Below, in pieces: positions 24,896 to 34,729 of a DNA stretch of 64,000 nt. Within the stretch, counting starts at the first letter, position 1. Every line of letters begins with the position of its first letter. The notes below the pieces were generated by a model. The model had not been told where the DNA came from, made no database searches, and worked only from the letters and a program-made list of their open reading frames with translations. The stretch is from Bradyrhizobium zhengyangense (GTDB taxonomy: Bacteria > Pseudomonadota > Alphaproteobacteria > Rhizobiales > Xanthobacteraceae): positions 186,001 to 250,000 of the forward strand of contig NZ_JAKLUA010000003.1 of assembly GCF_022012435.1 (NCBI RefSeq), read 5' to 3'. The position numbers and the translations under genes were made by a program.

Positions 24896-25942
24896 ATGGC
24901 CGAAGAGACCGCCTCCGCCGCGCTGACGCTGAAGGACATCGCCCGCGAGGCCGGTGTCAGCTTGGCTACGGTCGATCGCGTCTTGCATAACCGTCCCGGC
25001 GTGCGGCCGGACACGGTCCGGCGTGTCCAGGAGATCATCGCGCGCAACGCCTTTCAGCCCCATGTGGCCGCAGCCGAGCTCGCCCGCGGCCGCGCCCGCC
25101 GGTTTGCCTTCGTGATGCCTGTCGGTGCCAACCCGTTCATGCTGCAGATCCAGGCCTATCTCGGCGAGATGTCGGCGTGGCTCTCCGCCCGCCGCCTCGC
25201 CGTTGAGATGGTCATCACCGACGTGTTCGACCCTTCGGTGCTGGCGGCCTCGCTGGAGGAGCTCGCCGGGAGCGAGTATGACGGCGTCGCCGTCGTCGCG
25301 CTCGACCATCCGAGCGTGCGCGCCGCCATCAACGATCTGGTCGATCGTGGCATCAAGGTCGTGACGCTGGTGTCCGACGTGCCGTCCTCGCGCCGTCACC
25401 ACTATGTCGGCATCGACAATATCGCCGCGGGCCGCACCGCGGGTGCGCTGGTCGGAAGGCTGGTCGGCCAGAGGTCCGGCAAGATCGCCATCATCGCGGG
25501 TTCGCAGGGCCTGCGCGACCACGCCGAGCGCATTTTTGGCTTCAATCAAGTGATGGCATCGGAGTTTTCGCACCTCGACATCCTGCCCCTGCTCGAGGGG
25601 CGCGACGAGGACGACCGCTCGCAGCAGCTGATCTCGCGGCTGCTCGCCAAGCACCCTGATATCATCGGCCTCTACAATGTCGGCGCCGGCACGCAGGGCG
25701 TGGCCACGGCCCTGACCGAGGCGGGCCGCGACAAGCAGATCGTCTTCATCGCTCACGATCTCACGGCGATGACGCGAAGATTGTTGCTGCAGGGCACGCT
25801 GGATGTCGCGATCTCGCAGAATCCGGGGCACGAGGCGCGTGCCGCCGTGCGCGTGCTGCTGTCGCTTGCGCGTAACGAACCGATCTTGAGTGAGCAGGAG
25901 AAGATTCGCATCGACATCCTGATGCGGGATAATCTGCCGTAG
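24896..25942 (+). CDS. LacI family transcriptional regulator of the sugar cluster
   Basis: 348 residues: N-terminal LacI helix-turn-helix (LTLKDIAREAGVSLATVDRVL, hinge region near residue 60) and a periplasmic-binding-protein-like effector domain (residues 65-340) with typical strands FAFVMPVGANPF, GVAVVALDHPSV and YVGIDNIAAGRTAGALVG. It stands at the head of the xylB-xylA-ABC transporter cluster on the same strand and is the obvious candidate regulator, probably a repressor released by the transported sugar or its derivative. The operator was not identified. Confidence 0.92.
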   Translation: MAEETASAALTLKDIAREAGVSLATVDRVLHNRPGVRPDTVRRVQEIIARNAFQPHVAAAELARGRARRFAFVMPVGANPFMLQIQAYLGEMSAWLSARRLAVEMVITDVFDPSVLAASLEELAGSEYDGVAVVALDHPSVRAAINDLVDRGIKVVTLVSDVPSSRRHHYVGIDNIAAGRTAGALVGRLVGQRSGKIAIIAGSQGLRDHAERIFGFNQVMASEFSHLDILPLLEGRDEDDRSQQLISRLLAKHPDIIGLYNVGAGTQGVATALTEAGRDKQIVFIAHDLTAMTRRLLLQGTLDVAISQNPGHEARAAVRVLLSLARNEPILSEQEKIRIDILMRDNLP

Positions 25943-26015
25943 CCGAAGGGCTCGGTGCGTTGTGTGTTGAGTTGAGTGATTGCGGAAAGCGCGACGTCAG
26001 ATCGTGCACCGCGCC

Positions 26016-26057
26016 AGCGTGATCCGGAACAGTATGGTTTCCGGACGGACCACGCTC
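26016..26057. repeat. Palindrome in front of xylB (dispersed repeat or operator)
   Basis: Inverted arms TCCGGAA (26023-26029) and TTCCGGA (26039-26045) separated by nine bases, with an outer pair AGCGTG / CACGCT. The spacing would suit a regulator dimer, but the layout also resembles a palindromic repeat that I associate with rhizobial genomes (GATCCGGAA...TTTCC...). I therefore leave both readings open. Confidence 0.45.
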
Positions 26058-26080
26058 AAAACGAAGAGGGAGGGACGCGT

Positions 26081-27538
26081 TTGTTTATCGGATTGGACAT
26101 CGGCACGTCCGGTGTGAAAGCGGTGCTCGTGAACGAGGCTGGCGCGGTTGTCGCGACGGCTGCGCGCGAGCTTGCGCTGTCGCATCCGCAGCCGCTGTGG
26201 TCCGAGCAGGATCCGGATTCCTGGGTCGAGGCTGCCATTGGCGCCGTCGACGATCTCGCCGCCGCTCATCCCGGTGATGTCGCGAGCGTGCGCGGCATCG
26301 GCCTGTCGGGCCAGATGCATGGCGCGACGCTGCTTGGCGCTGACGGACACCCGCTGCGGCCGGCGATCCTCTGGAACGATGGCCGTTCGCATGCTGAGTG
26401 CGTCGAGCTCGAGCGCCGCTGCCCCTCGCTGCATGCCATTGCCGGAAATCTGGCGATGCCCGGCTTTACCGCGCCAAAACTGCTGTGGGTCGCGGGGCAT
26501 GAGCCCGATGTTTTCAAGCGCGTCGCCAAGGTGCTGCTGCCAAAGGCCTATGTCCGCTATCGCCTGACCGGCGAGATGGTCGAGGATATGTCGGATGCCG
26601 CAGGCACGCTCTGGCTCGACGTCGGCCATCGCCGCTGGTCGGCGCTGCTGCTGCACGCCACCGGGCTCGATCTGCACCACATGCCGCGCCTGGTCGAGGG
26701 CAGCGAGGCGAGCGCAACGCTTGCGGGCGAGTTCGCGCAGCGCTGGGGCATGGCAAAGAACGTCGTCGTTGCCGGCGGCGCCGGCGATAACGCGGCGAGC
26801 GCGATCGGGCTCGGGGCGATCGCACCGGGCGATGCCTTCCTGTCGCTCGGCACCTCCGGCGTCATCTTCCGCGTCACCGACAAGTTTGCGCCGGCGCCGG
26901 CCTTCGCCGTGCACGCCTTCTGTCATGCGCTGCCCGGCCTCTGGCACCAGATGGGCGTGATGCTCTCGGCCGCCGCTTCGCTCGCCTGGCTCTCCGGCGT
27001 GATGGCGACGCCGACGGCATCGCTGCTCGCGCCGCTCGGCGACAGCGTGGCCGGACCGGGCCCGGTGAAGTTCCTGCCCTATCTCGATGGCGAGCGCACG
27101 CCGCACAACGATGCCGCCGCGGCCGGTGCCTTCGTCGGCCTGCGCGGCGCCACCGGGCGCGACGCAATCGTGCAGGCCGTGCTCGAAGGCGTCGCCTTTG
27201 CCGCGCGCGACAATCTTGCCGCGCTCGGCAGTGCCAGCTCGGCCATCTCGGAACTCGATCTCGTCGGTGGCGGTTCGCGCTCGGCGCTGTGGGCGCAGAT
27301 CTGCGCCGACGTGCTCGGCATTCCCGTGCATCGCGTCGAGGAAGGCGAAGTCGGCGCCGCGCTCGGCGCTGCCCGGCTCGGCCGGCTCGCCGCCACGGCG
27401 GAAAATCCCGCGCAAGTCTGCACGCGTCCGCGGCGCCTTGCGACTTTCGCACCCAACCCGTCGCGCACTGCGGCCTATGACGAGGCCTATCACCAGTGGC
27501 GCAAGCTCTACCCCGCGCTGAAGGAGTTTTCACTGTGA
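26081..27538 (+). CDS. xylB: Xylulokinase XylB
   Basis: FGGY-family sugar kinase phosphorylating D-xylulose to D-xylulose 5-phosphate. The 485-residue product begins [15 protein letters not shown] (ATP-site phosphate loop), has [16 protein letters not shown] (substrate site), and ILWNDGRS. The C-terminal FGGY-type nucleotide signature [19 protein letters not shown] follows. The start is the TTG at 26081, preceded by GAGGGAGGG six bases away; this gives the normal xylulokinase length. The open frame runs 35 codons further upstream without support. Its stop overlaps the xylA start (GTGA). Confidence 0.93.
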   Translation: MFIGLDIGTSGVKAVLVNEAGAVVATAARELALSHPQPLWSEQDPDSWVEAAIGAVDDLAAAHPGDVASVRGIGLSGQMHGATLLGADGHPLRPAILWNDGRSHAECVELERRCPSLHAIAGNLAMPGFTAPKLLWVAGHEPDVFKRVAKVLLPKAYVRYRLTGEMVEDMSDAAGTLWLDVGHRRWSALLLHATGLDLHHMPRLVEGSEASATLAGEFAQRWGMAKNVVVAGGAGDNAASAIGLGAIAPGDAFLSLGTSGVIFRVTDKFAPAPAFAVHAFCHALPGLWHQMGVMLSAAASLAWLSGVMATPTASLLAPLGDSVAGPGPVKFLPYLDGERTPHNDAAAAGAFVGLRGATGRDAIVQAVLEGVAFAARDNLAALGSASSAISELDLVGGGSRSALWAQICADVLGIPVHRVEEGEVGAALGAARLGRLAATAENPAQVCTRPRRLATFAPNPSRTAAYDEAYHQWRKLYPALKEFSL

Positions 27539-28857
27539 ACGCGTTACCAAAATTCTTCGGCGCAGCCGACCCGGTCGCCTATGGCGGCAAGGACGCCAAA
27601 AATCCGCTGGCCTTCCGCTGGTATGACAAGGATCGCGTCGTTCGCGGCAAGCGGCTCGAGGATCATCTGCGCTTCGCGGTCTGCTACTGGCATTCGTTCT
27701 GCTGGCCGGGCGGCGATCCCTTCGGCGGCGAGACGTTCCTCCGTCCATGGCATCGCGGCACCGACGCCATGGCGATGGCGCGCGCCAAGGCCGACATCGC
27801 CTTCGAGCTGTTCCGCCTGCTCGACGTCCCCTTCTTCACGTTCCACGACGTCGATGCCGCGCCCGAAGGCGCGACGCTTGCCGAATCCGTCGCCAATCTC
27901 AATGCGATCGGTGACATCTTCGAGAAGAAGATGGCGTCAGCAAAGGTGCGGCTGCTGTGGGGCACCGCGAACCTGTTCACGCATCGTCGCTACATGGCGG
28001 GAGCGGCGACCAATCCCGATCCTGATATCTTCACCTATGCCGCCGGCCAGGTCCGCGCTGCGCTGGAGGTGACGAACCGGCTCGGCGGGCAGAACTACGT
28101 GCTGTGGGGCGGCCGCGAAGGCTACGAGACCCTGCTCAACACCGATCTCAAGCGCGAACTCGACCAACTGGGCCGCTTCGTCTCGCTCGTCGTCGAGCAC
28201 AAGCACAAGATCGGCTTCAAGGGCCCGCTGCTGATCGAGCCCAAGCCGAAGGAGCCGACCAAGCATCAATATGATTTCGACGTCGCCACCTGCTACGGCT
28301 TCCTGCAGCGCTATGACCTGCTCAAGGACGTCAAGCTCAACATCGAGCAGAATCACGCCATCCTCGCCGGCCATTCCTTCCAGCATGAGGTGGCCTTGGC
28401 CCAGGCGCTCGGCGTGTTCGGCTCGCTCGACATCAACAGAGGCGACGATCTGCTCGGCTGGGACACCGACCAGTTCGCCATGAATGTGCCGGAGCTGGCC
28501 CTGGTGTTCCACGACATGATCAAGGGAGGCGGCTTCAGCACTGGCGGTCTCAATTTCGACGCCAAGATCAGGCGTCAATCGATCGACCCTGACGATCTGA
28601 TCCACGCCCATGTCGGCTCGATGGATGCCTGCGCACGGGCGCTGCTCGCCGCGGCCGACATGCTCGACGCCGAGGCGCTGACCGGGCCGGTCACTGAGCG
28701 GTATGCCGGATGGACCAATAGCGAAGGGCAGGCCATCATGGCAGGCAAGCGATCGTTGGCCGATCTCTCTGATCGCGCGCTAGCCCCCGGCTTCGATCCG
28801 CAGCCGCGGTCGGGCCGTCAGGAATATCTCGAATCTCTCGTCAACCGGTACGTCTGA
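27535..28857 (+). CDS. xylA: Xylose isomerase XylA
   Basis: Converts D-xylose to D-xylulose in the cytoplasm. The 440-residue product has the catalytic pair His104/Asp107 in [13 protein letters not shown], the metal-binding glutamate in [31 protein letters not shown], and [19 protein letters not shown], as in class II xylose isomerases. The GTG at 27535 overlaps the xylB stop; kinase-before-isomerase order with translational coupling is unusual but clear. Metal dependence (Mg or Mn) follows from the family. Confidence 0.95.
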   Translation: MNALPKFFGAADPVAYGGKDAKNPLAFRWYDKDRVVRGKRLEDHLRFAVCYWHSFCWPGGDPFGGETFLRPWHRGTDAMAMARAKADIAFELFRLLDVPFFTFHDVDAAPEGATLAESVANLNAIGDIFEKKMASAKVRLLWGTANLFTHRRYMAGAATNPDPDIFTYAAGQVRAALEVTNRLGGQNYVLWGGREGYETLLNTDLKRELDQLGRFVSLVVEHKHKIGFKGPLLIEPKPKEPTKHQYDFDVATCYGFLQRYDLLKDVKLNIEQNHAILAGHSFQHEVALAQALGVFGSLDINRGDDLLGWDTDQFAMNVPELALVFHDMIKGGGFSTGGLNFDAKIRRQSIDPDDLIHAHVGSMDACARALLAAADMLDAEALTGPVTERYAGWTNSEGQAIMAGKRSLADLSDRALAPGFDPQPRSGRQEYLESLVNRYV

Positions 28858-28869
28858 GTGAGGCCGAGC

Positions 28870-29633
<764 letters not shown>

Positions 29634-29634
<1 letters not shown>

Positions 29635-30704
29635 TGTCCGTACCCATGGAAAACCCGATCTCCTTCGCCAATGTCGGCCGCAGCAAATGGTGGCACCGCG
29701 GCATATTTGCCTCGCAGACTGGCTACGTCCTGCTGGCGCTCGTGGTGCTGATGATCGTGATGCGTTTTGCCAGCCCTTACTTCTTCACCGAGGGCAACAT
29801 GCAGAACGTGGCGAAGAATTTCTCATTCATCGCCATCGCAACGCTCGGAATCACGTTCGTCATCATCACTGGCGGCATTGACCTCTCCGTCGGCTCGATG
29901 ATGTGTTTTTCCGCCATGATCACCTCCATGGTCATGGTCGAGCTGTCGACACCAGGATCGTATTTCGTCCACATGGCAGCGGACGGCAAGACGGTCATCG
30001 CCAATTTGCCCGGATTGATCCTGGTGATCTCGGTGCTTGCCGGGCTGTTCGCCGCGTTCATCGTCGGGATTATCAACGGCTTCTGCATTGCGGTGCTCGG
30101 GCTGTCGCCCTTCGTCACCACGCTCGGCATGCTTTCGATCGTGCGCGGGCTCGCTTATGTGGTCTCGAACGGCCGTGGCAGCTTTCCGGGCGGGCCCGAT
30201 GCGGATCTGTTCTACGCGTTGACCTCGGGTGACGTATACGGCGTGCCCGCGCCGTTCATCTACCTGATGATCCTCGCCGTGGTGATGGCGGTCGTGCTGC
30301 ATCATACGACCTTCGGTCGCCACGTCTTCGCGCTCGGCGGCAACGAGAAGGCGGCGGAATTGACCGGCATCCCGGTCGTGCGCGTGAAGATCGAAGTCTA
30401 TGTGCTCTGCGCGCTCGCCGCCGGCCTGCAAGGCATCATCATCTCGGGCTGGCTGGGATCCGCGCCCGCGAACATGGCGACATCTTACGAGCTCAACGTC
30501 ATCGCCGCCGCGGTCATCGGCGGCGCCAACCTCGCCGGCGGCCTCGGCGGTCCGTTGGGCGCCATCGTCGGCTGCGTGCTGCTGGAGGTGATCCGCAACG
30601 GCCTCGTGCTCGCGCAGGTCAACTCCTACTGGCAGCAGACGCTGGTGGGCGTGATCATCATCCTTGCCGTGCTGGTCGATCGCATTCGCTCGCGCATGAC
30701 TTAA
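29634..30704 (+). CDS. Sugar ABC transporter permease (RbsC/XylH/FrcC family)
   Basis: Inner-membrane permease of 356 residues with about nine to ten hydrophobic segments. Family landmarks are ITGGIDLSVGSMM (residues 80-92), the GLSPFVTTLGMLSIVRGLAY loop, and the ATPase-facing TTFGRHVFALGGNEKAAELTG with the EAA-type glycine. The start at 29634 overlaps the ATPase stop by one base. It forms the channel for the sugar delivered by the binding protein encoded 101 bases downstream. Confidence 0.94.
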
Positions 30705-30720
30705 CACTTAACCAGTTACT

Positions 30721-30758
30721 CCGGCAGGACAACGAAAGATCGTCTATCCGCCTGCCGG
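30721..30758 (+). promoter_or_regulatory. Intercistronic stem-loop between permease and binding-protein genes
   Basis: Arms CCGGCAGG (30721-30728) and CCTGCCGG (30751-30758) form a perfect 8-base stem with a 22-base loop. In transporter operons such structures often protect mRNA or allow higher output of the binding protein; here the role is inferred from position only. Confidence 0.5.
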
Positions 30759-30805
30759 GGCATCACATCACAAATGGATAGGCATCACTGTGTGGAGGGA
30801 ATAGT

Positions 30806-31738
30806 ATGAAGAAGCTTCTGTTGGCCGGCGTGACCATCGCGATGATGGCAACCCCGGCACTTGCCCAGACCTATAAGTTTGCCGTCGTTCCCAAGGCGAT
30901 GAACAATCCGTTCTTCGACGTGGCGCGTGACGGCTGCCTGAAGCGAGCCAAGGAGCTCGGCAATGTCGAGTGCATCTACAAGGGGCCGATCGAGCACGAG
31001 CCGGCGACGCAGGCGCAGATCATCCAGGACTTCATCACCCAGAAGGTGGATGGCCTCGCGATCTCGGTGGCCGACGTTGCGTCCATGACCAAGTCGATTG
31101 AGGCTGCGACCGCGGCCGGCATCCCCGTCATCACGTTTGATGCGGACGCGCCGGGCTCCAAGCGCATCGCCTATATCGGCACCAACAACAAGGACTTCGG
31201 ACTTGCGCTGGGCAAGCAATTGCTGCAGCTCCGGCCCGAGGGCGGCAAATACGCCATGGTCTCCGGTGGCCCGGGTGCGAAGAACCTTGCGGAACGCGTC
31301 GATGGCGTCCGCGAGGCGCTCAAGGGCTCGAAGTGGGTCGAGGTGCAGGGTTCGCCGACCTTCTGCAACGACGATTCCGCGCTTGCGGTCCAGCAGATGA
31401 CGGACTTGCGGACCGCGACGCCGGATCTCGCCGCGATCGTTCCGGTCGGCGGCTGGCCGATGTTCGCGCCTGAGGGCTTCAAGGCCTTCGTCAACAAGAA
31501 CAAGAAGGAAATCGATAGCGGCAAGCTGACGCTCGTCGTCGCCGATACGCTGAAGATGCAGCTCGAGCTGCTGCGCGACGGCTACTCCAACGCGCTCACC
31601 GGCCAGCGCCCGTTCGAAATGGGCGAGAAGTCGATGGACACGTTGCTCGCGATCAAGAAGGGCCAGAAGGTTCCGGAAGTGATCTACACCGGCCTCGACC
31701 TCGTGACCAAGGATAACGTCGCCAAGCTGTTGAAGTAG
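30806..31738 (+). CDS. Periplasmic sugar-binding protein of the ABC transporter
   Basis: 310 residues with a signal peptide cleaved after PALAQ-type sequence (about residue 20). The mature protein is a two-lobed periplasmic binding protein of the ribose/galactose class: YKFAVVPKAMNNPFFDVARDG, GLAISVADVASM, IPVITFDADAPGS, and AAIVPVGGW. It should deliver a pentose or related sugar to the permease and single-domain ATPase encoded upstream. GGAGGGA lies upstream of the ATG. A stem-loop precedes it and a terminator-like hairpin follows. Confidence 0.93.
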   Translation: MKKLLLAGVTIAMMATPALAQTYKFAVVPKAMNNPFFDVARDGCLKRAKELGNVECIYKGPIEHEPATQAQIIQDFITQKVDGLAISVADVASMTKSIEAATAAGIPVITFDADAPGSKRIAYIGTNNKDFGLALGKQLLQLRPEGGKYAMVSGGPGAKNLAERVDGVREALKGSKWVEVQGSPTFCNDDSALAVQQMTDLRTATPDLAAIVPVGGWPMFAPEGFKAFVNKNKKEIDSGKLTLVVADTLKMQLELLRDGYSNALTGQRPFEMGEKSMDTLLAIKKGQKVPEVIYTGLDLVTKDNVAKLLK

Positions 31739-31768
31739 GAACGTTACCAGCCCAACGTTCCTGCGCTA

Positions 31769-31808
31769 CACTCCCTCTCCCGCTCGCGGGGGAGGGAGTG
31801 CTACTTTT
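31769..31808 (+). terminator. Terminator-like hairpin after the sugar-binding protein gene
   Basis: Thirteen-base arms CACTCCCTCTCCC (31769) and GGGGGAGGGAGTG (31788-31800), with one G-T pair and a 6-base loop, are followed by CTACTTTTT. The arms resemble the CTCTCCCC-type dispersed repeat, so a repeat may have been recruited as terminator. The aldo/keto reductase gene starts 31 bases after the stem. Confidence 0.55.
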
Positions 31809-31830
31809 TGCGCATGGGAAGGACATTGCA

Positions 31831-32811
31831 ATGAAGCGTACGCAGTTGGCTCACGGTCTCGATGTCACTTCAATCGGCCTTGGCTCGGCGCCGCTCGGCG
31901 GCCTGTTCTCGGCGGTCAGCGATGCGGACGCGGAGGCGACCGTCGCCAAGGCCTGGTCGCTAGGTGTCCGCTTCTTCGATACCGCGCCGCTCTATGGCTT
32001 CGGCCTGGCGGAAGAACGACTAGGTGCTTTCCTGCGGCAACAGCCGCGCGAGTCCTATGCGATCTCGACCAAGGTCGGCCGCTTGCTGCGCACGCCTGAC
32101 AGTACGACGGTCGAGGACGATCATTTCAAGGACGCGCCTGCGCTGCGGCCGAAATTCGACTTCAGCTATGACGGCGTGATGCGCTCGGTGGAGGAGAGCC
32201 TCGACCGCCTCGGGCTCGATCGCGTCGACGTCCTGCTCGTGCATGACCCCGACGATCATTATGATGCCGCCGTCAATGGTGCCTTCCGCGCGCTGATGCG
32301 GCTTCGTGACGACGGCACCGTGAAGGCGATCGGTTCCGGCATGAACCAATGCGAAATGCTCACGCGTTTCGCCGAAGCCGTCCCGGTCGACTGCTTCCTG
32401 CTTGCCGGCCGCTACACGCTGCTCGACCAGGGCGCGCTGGACGCGCTGTTCCCGGTCTGCGCTGCGAAGAACATCGGCATTCTGCTCGGCGGTATCTACA
32501 ACAGCGGTATCCTTGCCAATCCGCACACGGGCGCGAAGTTCAACTATGAGGACGCCGGCGCGGCACTCGTGTCGCGCGCGATCGAACTCGACCAGCTCTG
32601 CCGCAAGCATGGCACCGAGCTGAAAGCCGCCGCGCTCCAGTTCTGCATGGCCCATCCGGCTGTGACGGTCGCCGTGATGGGCGCGCGCAACGCGAGCGAG
32701 GTCGCCGACAATATCGCGATGTCGGAGCGCGCGGTGCCGCAAGCCTTCTGGCAGGAGCTGCGCGCCAAGAACCTCGTGGACGCCCGGGCGCCGCTGCCGG
32801 GCGGAGCGTGA
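31831..32811 (+). CDS. Aldo/keto reductase, aldose 1-dehydrogenase-like
   Basis: 326-residue NAD(P)-dependent TIM-barrel oxidoreductase. Catalytic residues of the family are visible: Asp and Tyr in FFDTAPLYGFGLAEERLG, Lys in YAISTKVGRLLR, and His in DVLLVHDPDDHY. It resembles D-threo-aldose/L-fucose dehydrogenases, which oxidise a sugar at C1 to the lactone; the lactonase-type gene next door fits this. AAGGA lies eight bases before the ATG at 31831. It belongs to the sugar cluster but follows a terminator-like hairpin. Confidence 0.86.
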   Translation: MKRTQLAHGLDVTSIGLGSAPLGGLFSAVSDADAEATVAKAWSLGVRFFDTAPLYGFGLAEERLGAFLRQQPRESYAISTKVGRLLRTPDSTTVEDDHFKDAPALRPKFDFSYDGVMRSVEESLDRLGLDRVDVLLVHDPDDHYDAAVNGAFRALMRLRDDGTVKAIGSGMNQCEMLTRFAEAVPVDCFLLAGRYTLLDQGALDALFPVCAAKNIGILLGGIYNSGILANPHTGAKFNYEDAGAALVSRAIELDQLCRKHGTELKAAALQFCMAHPAVTVAVMGARNASEVADNIAMSERAVPQAFWQELRAKNLVDARAPLPGGA

Positions 32812-32814
32812 GCC

Positions 32815-33660
32815 ATGCCCATCGACGCCCACCAGCATTTCTGGGATCCCGCGCGCGCCGACTACCCCTGGATGATGGCGCCTGAGCTTGCGCCGATCCG
32901 CCGCGCCTTCGGCCCCGCCGATCTGGCGCCGCTGCTGCAGGCGAACGGCATCGATGCAAGCATCGTGGTGCAATGCCGCTCGTCGCTCGCGGAGACCGAG
33001 GAGTTCTTGGGCGTCGCGCACGCCACGCCCTCCGTCATCGGCGTCGTCGGCTGGGCCGATCTGACCGACGCCGCGCTCGGCGATACCATCGATCGCCTGC
33101 GCACCTTGCCGGGCGGCTCAAAGCTGGTCGGCATCCGCCACCAGGTCCACGACGAGGCCGACCCCGATTGGCTGCTGCGCGACGACGTCCGGCGCGGACT
33201 GGCTGAAATGTTCGCCCGTGATCTCACCTACGATTTCCTCGTCCGCACCCGCGAGCTGCCTGCCGCGATCGCGGCTGCAAAGGCCTTTCCGCAAGCCCGC
33301 TTCGTGCTCGACCACGCCGCAAAACCGCCGATCGCCGACGGCGGCAGCGCCGAATGGTCCGAGCGCATCGCGACGCTGGCTGCCTGCGACAATGTCTGGT
33401 GCAAGGTCTCAGGTCTTGCGACGGAAGCGAAGTGGGACGATTGGGGCGCCGAGCGGCTGTTTCCCTTTGTCCAGCACGTCGCGAAATGCTTTGGCGAGGA
33501 TCGCCTGATCTTCGGCTCGGACTGGCCGGTGTGCCTGCTCGCCGGCAGCTACGGCGAGATCAAGAGCGCGCTGGAGGTGTGCCTGGCGAAGCTCGGGCCA
33601 AGCGTGCGCGAGAAGGCATTCGGGGTGAATGCGAAGGCTGCGTATCGGTTGGTAGATTAA
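32815..33660 (+). CDS. Amidohydrolase-fold lactonase (L-fuconolactonase / rhamnonolactonase type)
   Basis: 281-residue TIM-barrel amidohydrolase of the group that opens sugar lactones. It starts MPIDAHQHFWDP (the metal/substrate His-x-His pair), then VVQCRSSLAETEE, GIRHQVHDEADP, RFVLDHAAKPPI, WCKVSGLATEA, and LIFGSDWPVCLLAG (C-terminal aspartate). The gene starts three bases after the aldo/keto reductase stop, so the two form an oxidation-plus-lactone-opening pair. The exact sugar (L-fucose, D-arabinose, L-rhamnose or D-xylose lactone) cannot be fixed from sequence. Confidence 0.88.
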   Translation: MPIDAHQHFWDPARADYPWMMAPELAPIRRAFGPADLAPLLQANGIDASIVVQCRSSLAETEEFLGVAHATPSVIGVVGWADLTDAALGDTIDRLRTLPGGSKLVGIRHQVHDEADPDWLLRDDVRRGLAEMFARDLTYDFLVRTRELPAAIAAAKAFPQARFVLDHAAKPPIADGGSAEWSERIATLAACDNVWCKVSGLATEAKWDDWGAERLFPFVQHVAKCFGEDRLIFGSDWPVCLLAGSYGEIKSALEVCLAKLGPSVREKAFGVNAKAAYRLVD

Positions 33661-33682
33661 GCCGAGCACGAGTCACATCACA

Positions 33683-33714
33683 GCTGTCGTCCCGGCGAAG
33701 GCCGGGACGACAGC
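33683..33714. repeat. Hairpin of the GTCGTCCCGG family
   Basis: Perfect 14-base arms GCTGTCGTCCCGGC and GCCGGGACGACAGC with a 4-base loop, located between the convergent lactonase and SnoaL-like genes. It may end both transcripts. It matches the arms of the larger element at 41950-42086. Confidence 0.8.
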
Positions 33715-33738
33715 GGAGTTTGAGGCGATGCTCGTCCC

Positions 33739-34104
33739 TCACGCGCCCGCGGGCACCTGATCCAGGAATCCCGTGACGCTCCTGATCCGCCCGTCCTTCA
33801 GCACGGCGAAATCTGTCCCCTTGATCGGACTGTCGACGCCATCAGGGCCGAGGCCCCATGAGAAGCGGACATGGTCGCCGTAACCGTTGGGCTCGCCGAT
33901 CAGGCTGAACCTGAAGTCAGGAAAGCGCTGCTGCACGCCCGATATCAAGGCATCGATGCCATCTCGTCCATCGCCCTTCATCAGCGGATCGACATAGCTT
34001 GCATCCGTCGTCCAGAACTCGCTGAGCAATTCGCGGCGGCGAACTTGCGCGCGCTCGTTCCAGAGATCGATATAGCGGCGGGCGATGGTGACGTGGTCGC
34101 TCAT
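33739..34104 (-). CDS. SnoaL-like / nuclear transport factor 2-like protein
   Basis: 121-residue single-domain protein of the NTF2-like fold: ARRYIDLWNERAQVRRRELLSEFW, DASYVDPLMKGDGRDGIDALI, FPDFRFSLIGEPNGYGDHVRFSWGL and a C-terminal strand ending in GFLDQVP. Members include polyketide cyclases, ketosteroid isomerase relatives and many proteins of unknown role. The ATG at 34104 is preceded by AGGAGA; the frame runs 46 codons further upstream but only across the ridA terminator region. Confidence 0.83.
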   Translation of the reverse strand: MSDHVTIARRYIDLWNERAQVRRRELLSEFWTTDASYVDPLMKGDGRDGIDALISGVQQRFPDFRFSLIGEPNGYGDHVRFSWGLGPDGVDSPIKGTDFAVLKDGRIRSVTGFLDQVPAGA

Positions 34105-34199
34105 GGTGCTCTCCTGCGATGGCGCCGTTCTGTTTCGGCTGAGCGGACTATCGAAGGTTCGCGCGCAGGGATCGATTACCTCGGAGATCATGTGCCCGC

Positions 34200-34233
34200 A
34201 AAAAAAGAGCGCGATGAGAATCTCATCGCGCTC
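34200..34233 (-). terminator. Rho-independent terminator of ridA
   Basis: On the minus strand an 11-base perfect stem (GAGCGCGATGA / TCATCGCGCTC) with a 5-base loop is followed by seven T. It lies 26 bases after the ridA stop. Confidence 0.88.
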
Positions 34234-34258
34234 CGGTCGCATGTTGATGCTGCGCGAA

Positions 34259-34609
34259 TTACTTCGCTGCGGTCACCATGATCTCGACGGTGTACTGCGG
34301 CGCGGCCAGCTTGGCTTCGACGGTGGCGCGGGCCGGGGTGTTGCCGGGCGAGACCCAGCCGTCCCACACGGCGTTCATTTCCTGGAACGTCTTCATGTCG
34401 GTGATGTAGATCGTGGCCGACAGCAGCTTCGACTTGTCGGTGCCGGCCTTGGCGAGGTGGCCGTCGATGGTCTTCAGGATGTCCTGAGTCTGCTTGGTCA
34501 CGCTTTCGCCGGCCGCGTTGCTGGCGACGACGCCGGCGAGATAGACGGTGTCGCCGTGCACGACGACCTGGCTCATGCGCGGGCCGGTTTCAAAACGCTG
34601 AATGCTCAT
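34259..34609 (-). CDS. RidA family (YjgF/YER057c) protein
   Basis: 116-residue RidA-fold protein; canonical members hydrolyse reactive enamine/imine intermediates from PLP enzymes. Visible features are FETGPRMSQVVVHGDTVYLAG, TKQTQDILKTIDGHLAKAG, LLSATIYITDMKTFQEMN and the C-terminal GNTPARATVEAKLAAPQYTVEI, where the arginine of PARATVE is the usual catalytic arginine. This looks like the RidA-related subgroup with a DMKTF motif. The ATG at 34609 has AAGGAG nine bases upstream. A clear terminator follows. Confidence 0.9.
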   Translation of the reverse strand: MSIQRFETGPRMSQVVVHGDTVYLAGVVASNAAGESVTKQTQDILKTIDGHLAKAGTDKSKLLSATIYITDMKTFQEMNAVWDGWVSPGNTPARATVEAKLAAPQYTVEIMVTAAK

Positions 34610-34729
34610 TTGCGGGATCTCCTTCAGGGAATGGCGGCCCTGTCTAGCGCAGCCCCCCGCGCTGTGCCACCCCCGGTACGCATTTGCGTTGCCCGCCATG
34701 CATGAATGGCCGGCGACGCATGCGCTGGT

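Noticed and set aside
26023..26045. Operator for the LacI regulator upstream of xylB
   Set aside because: The palindrome resembles a dispersed rhizobial repeat, so I do not claim it as an operator; it is listed only as a repeat with this caveat.
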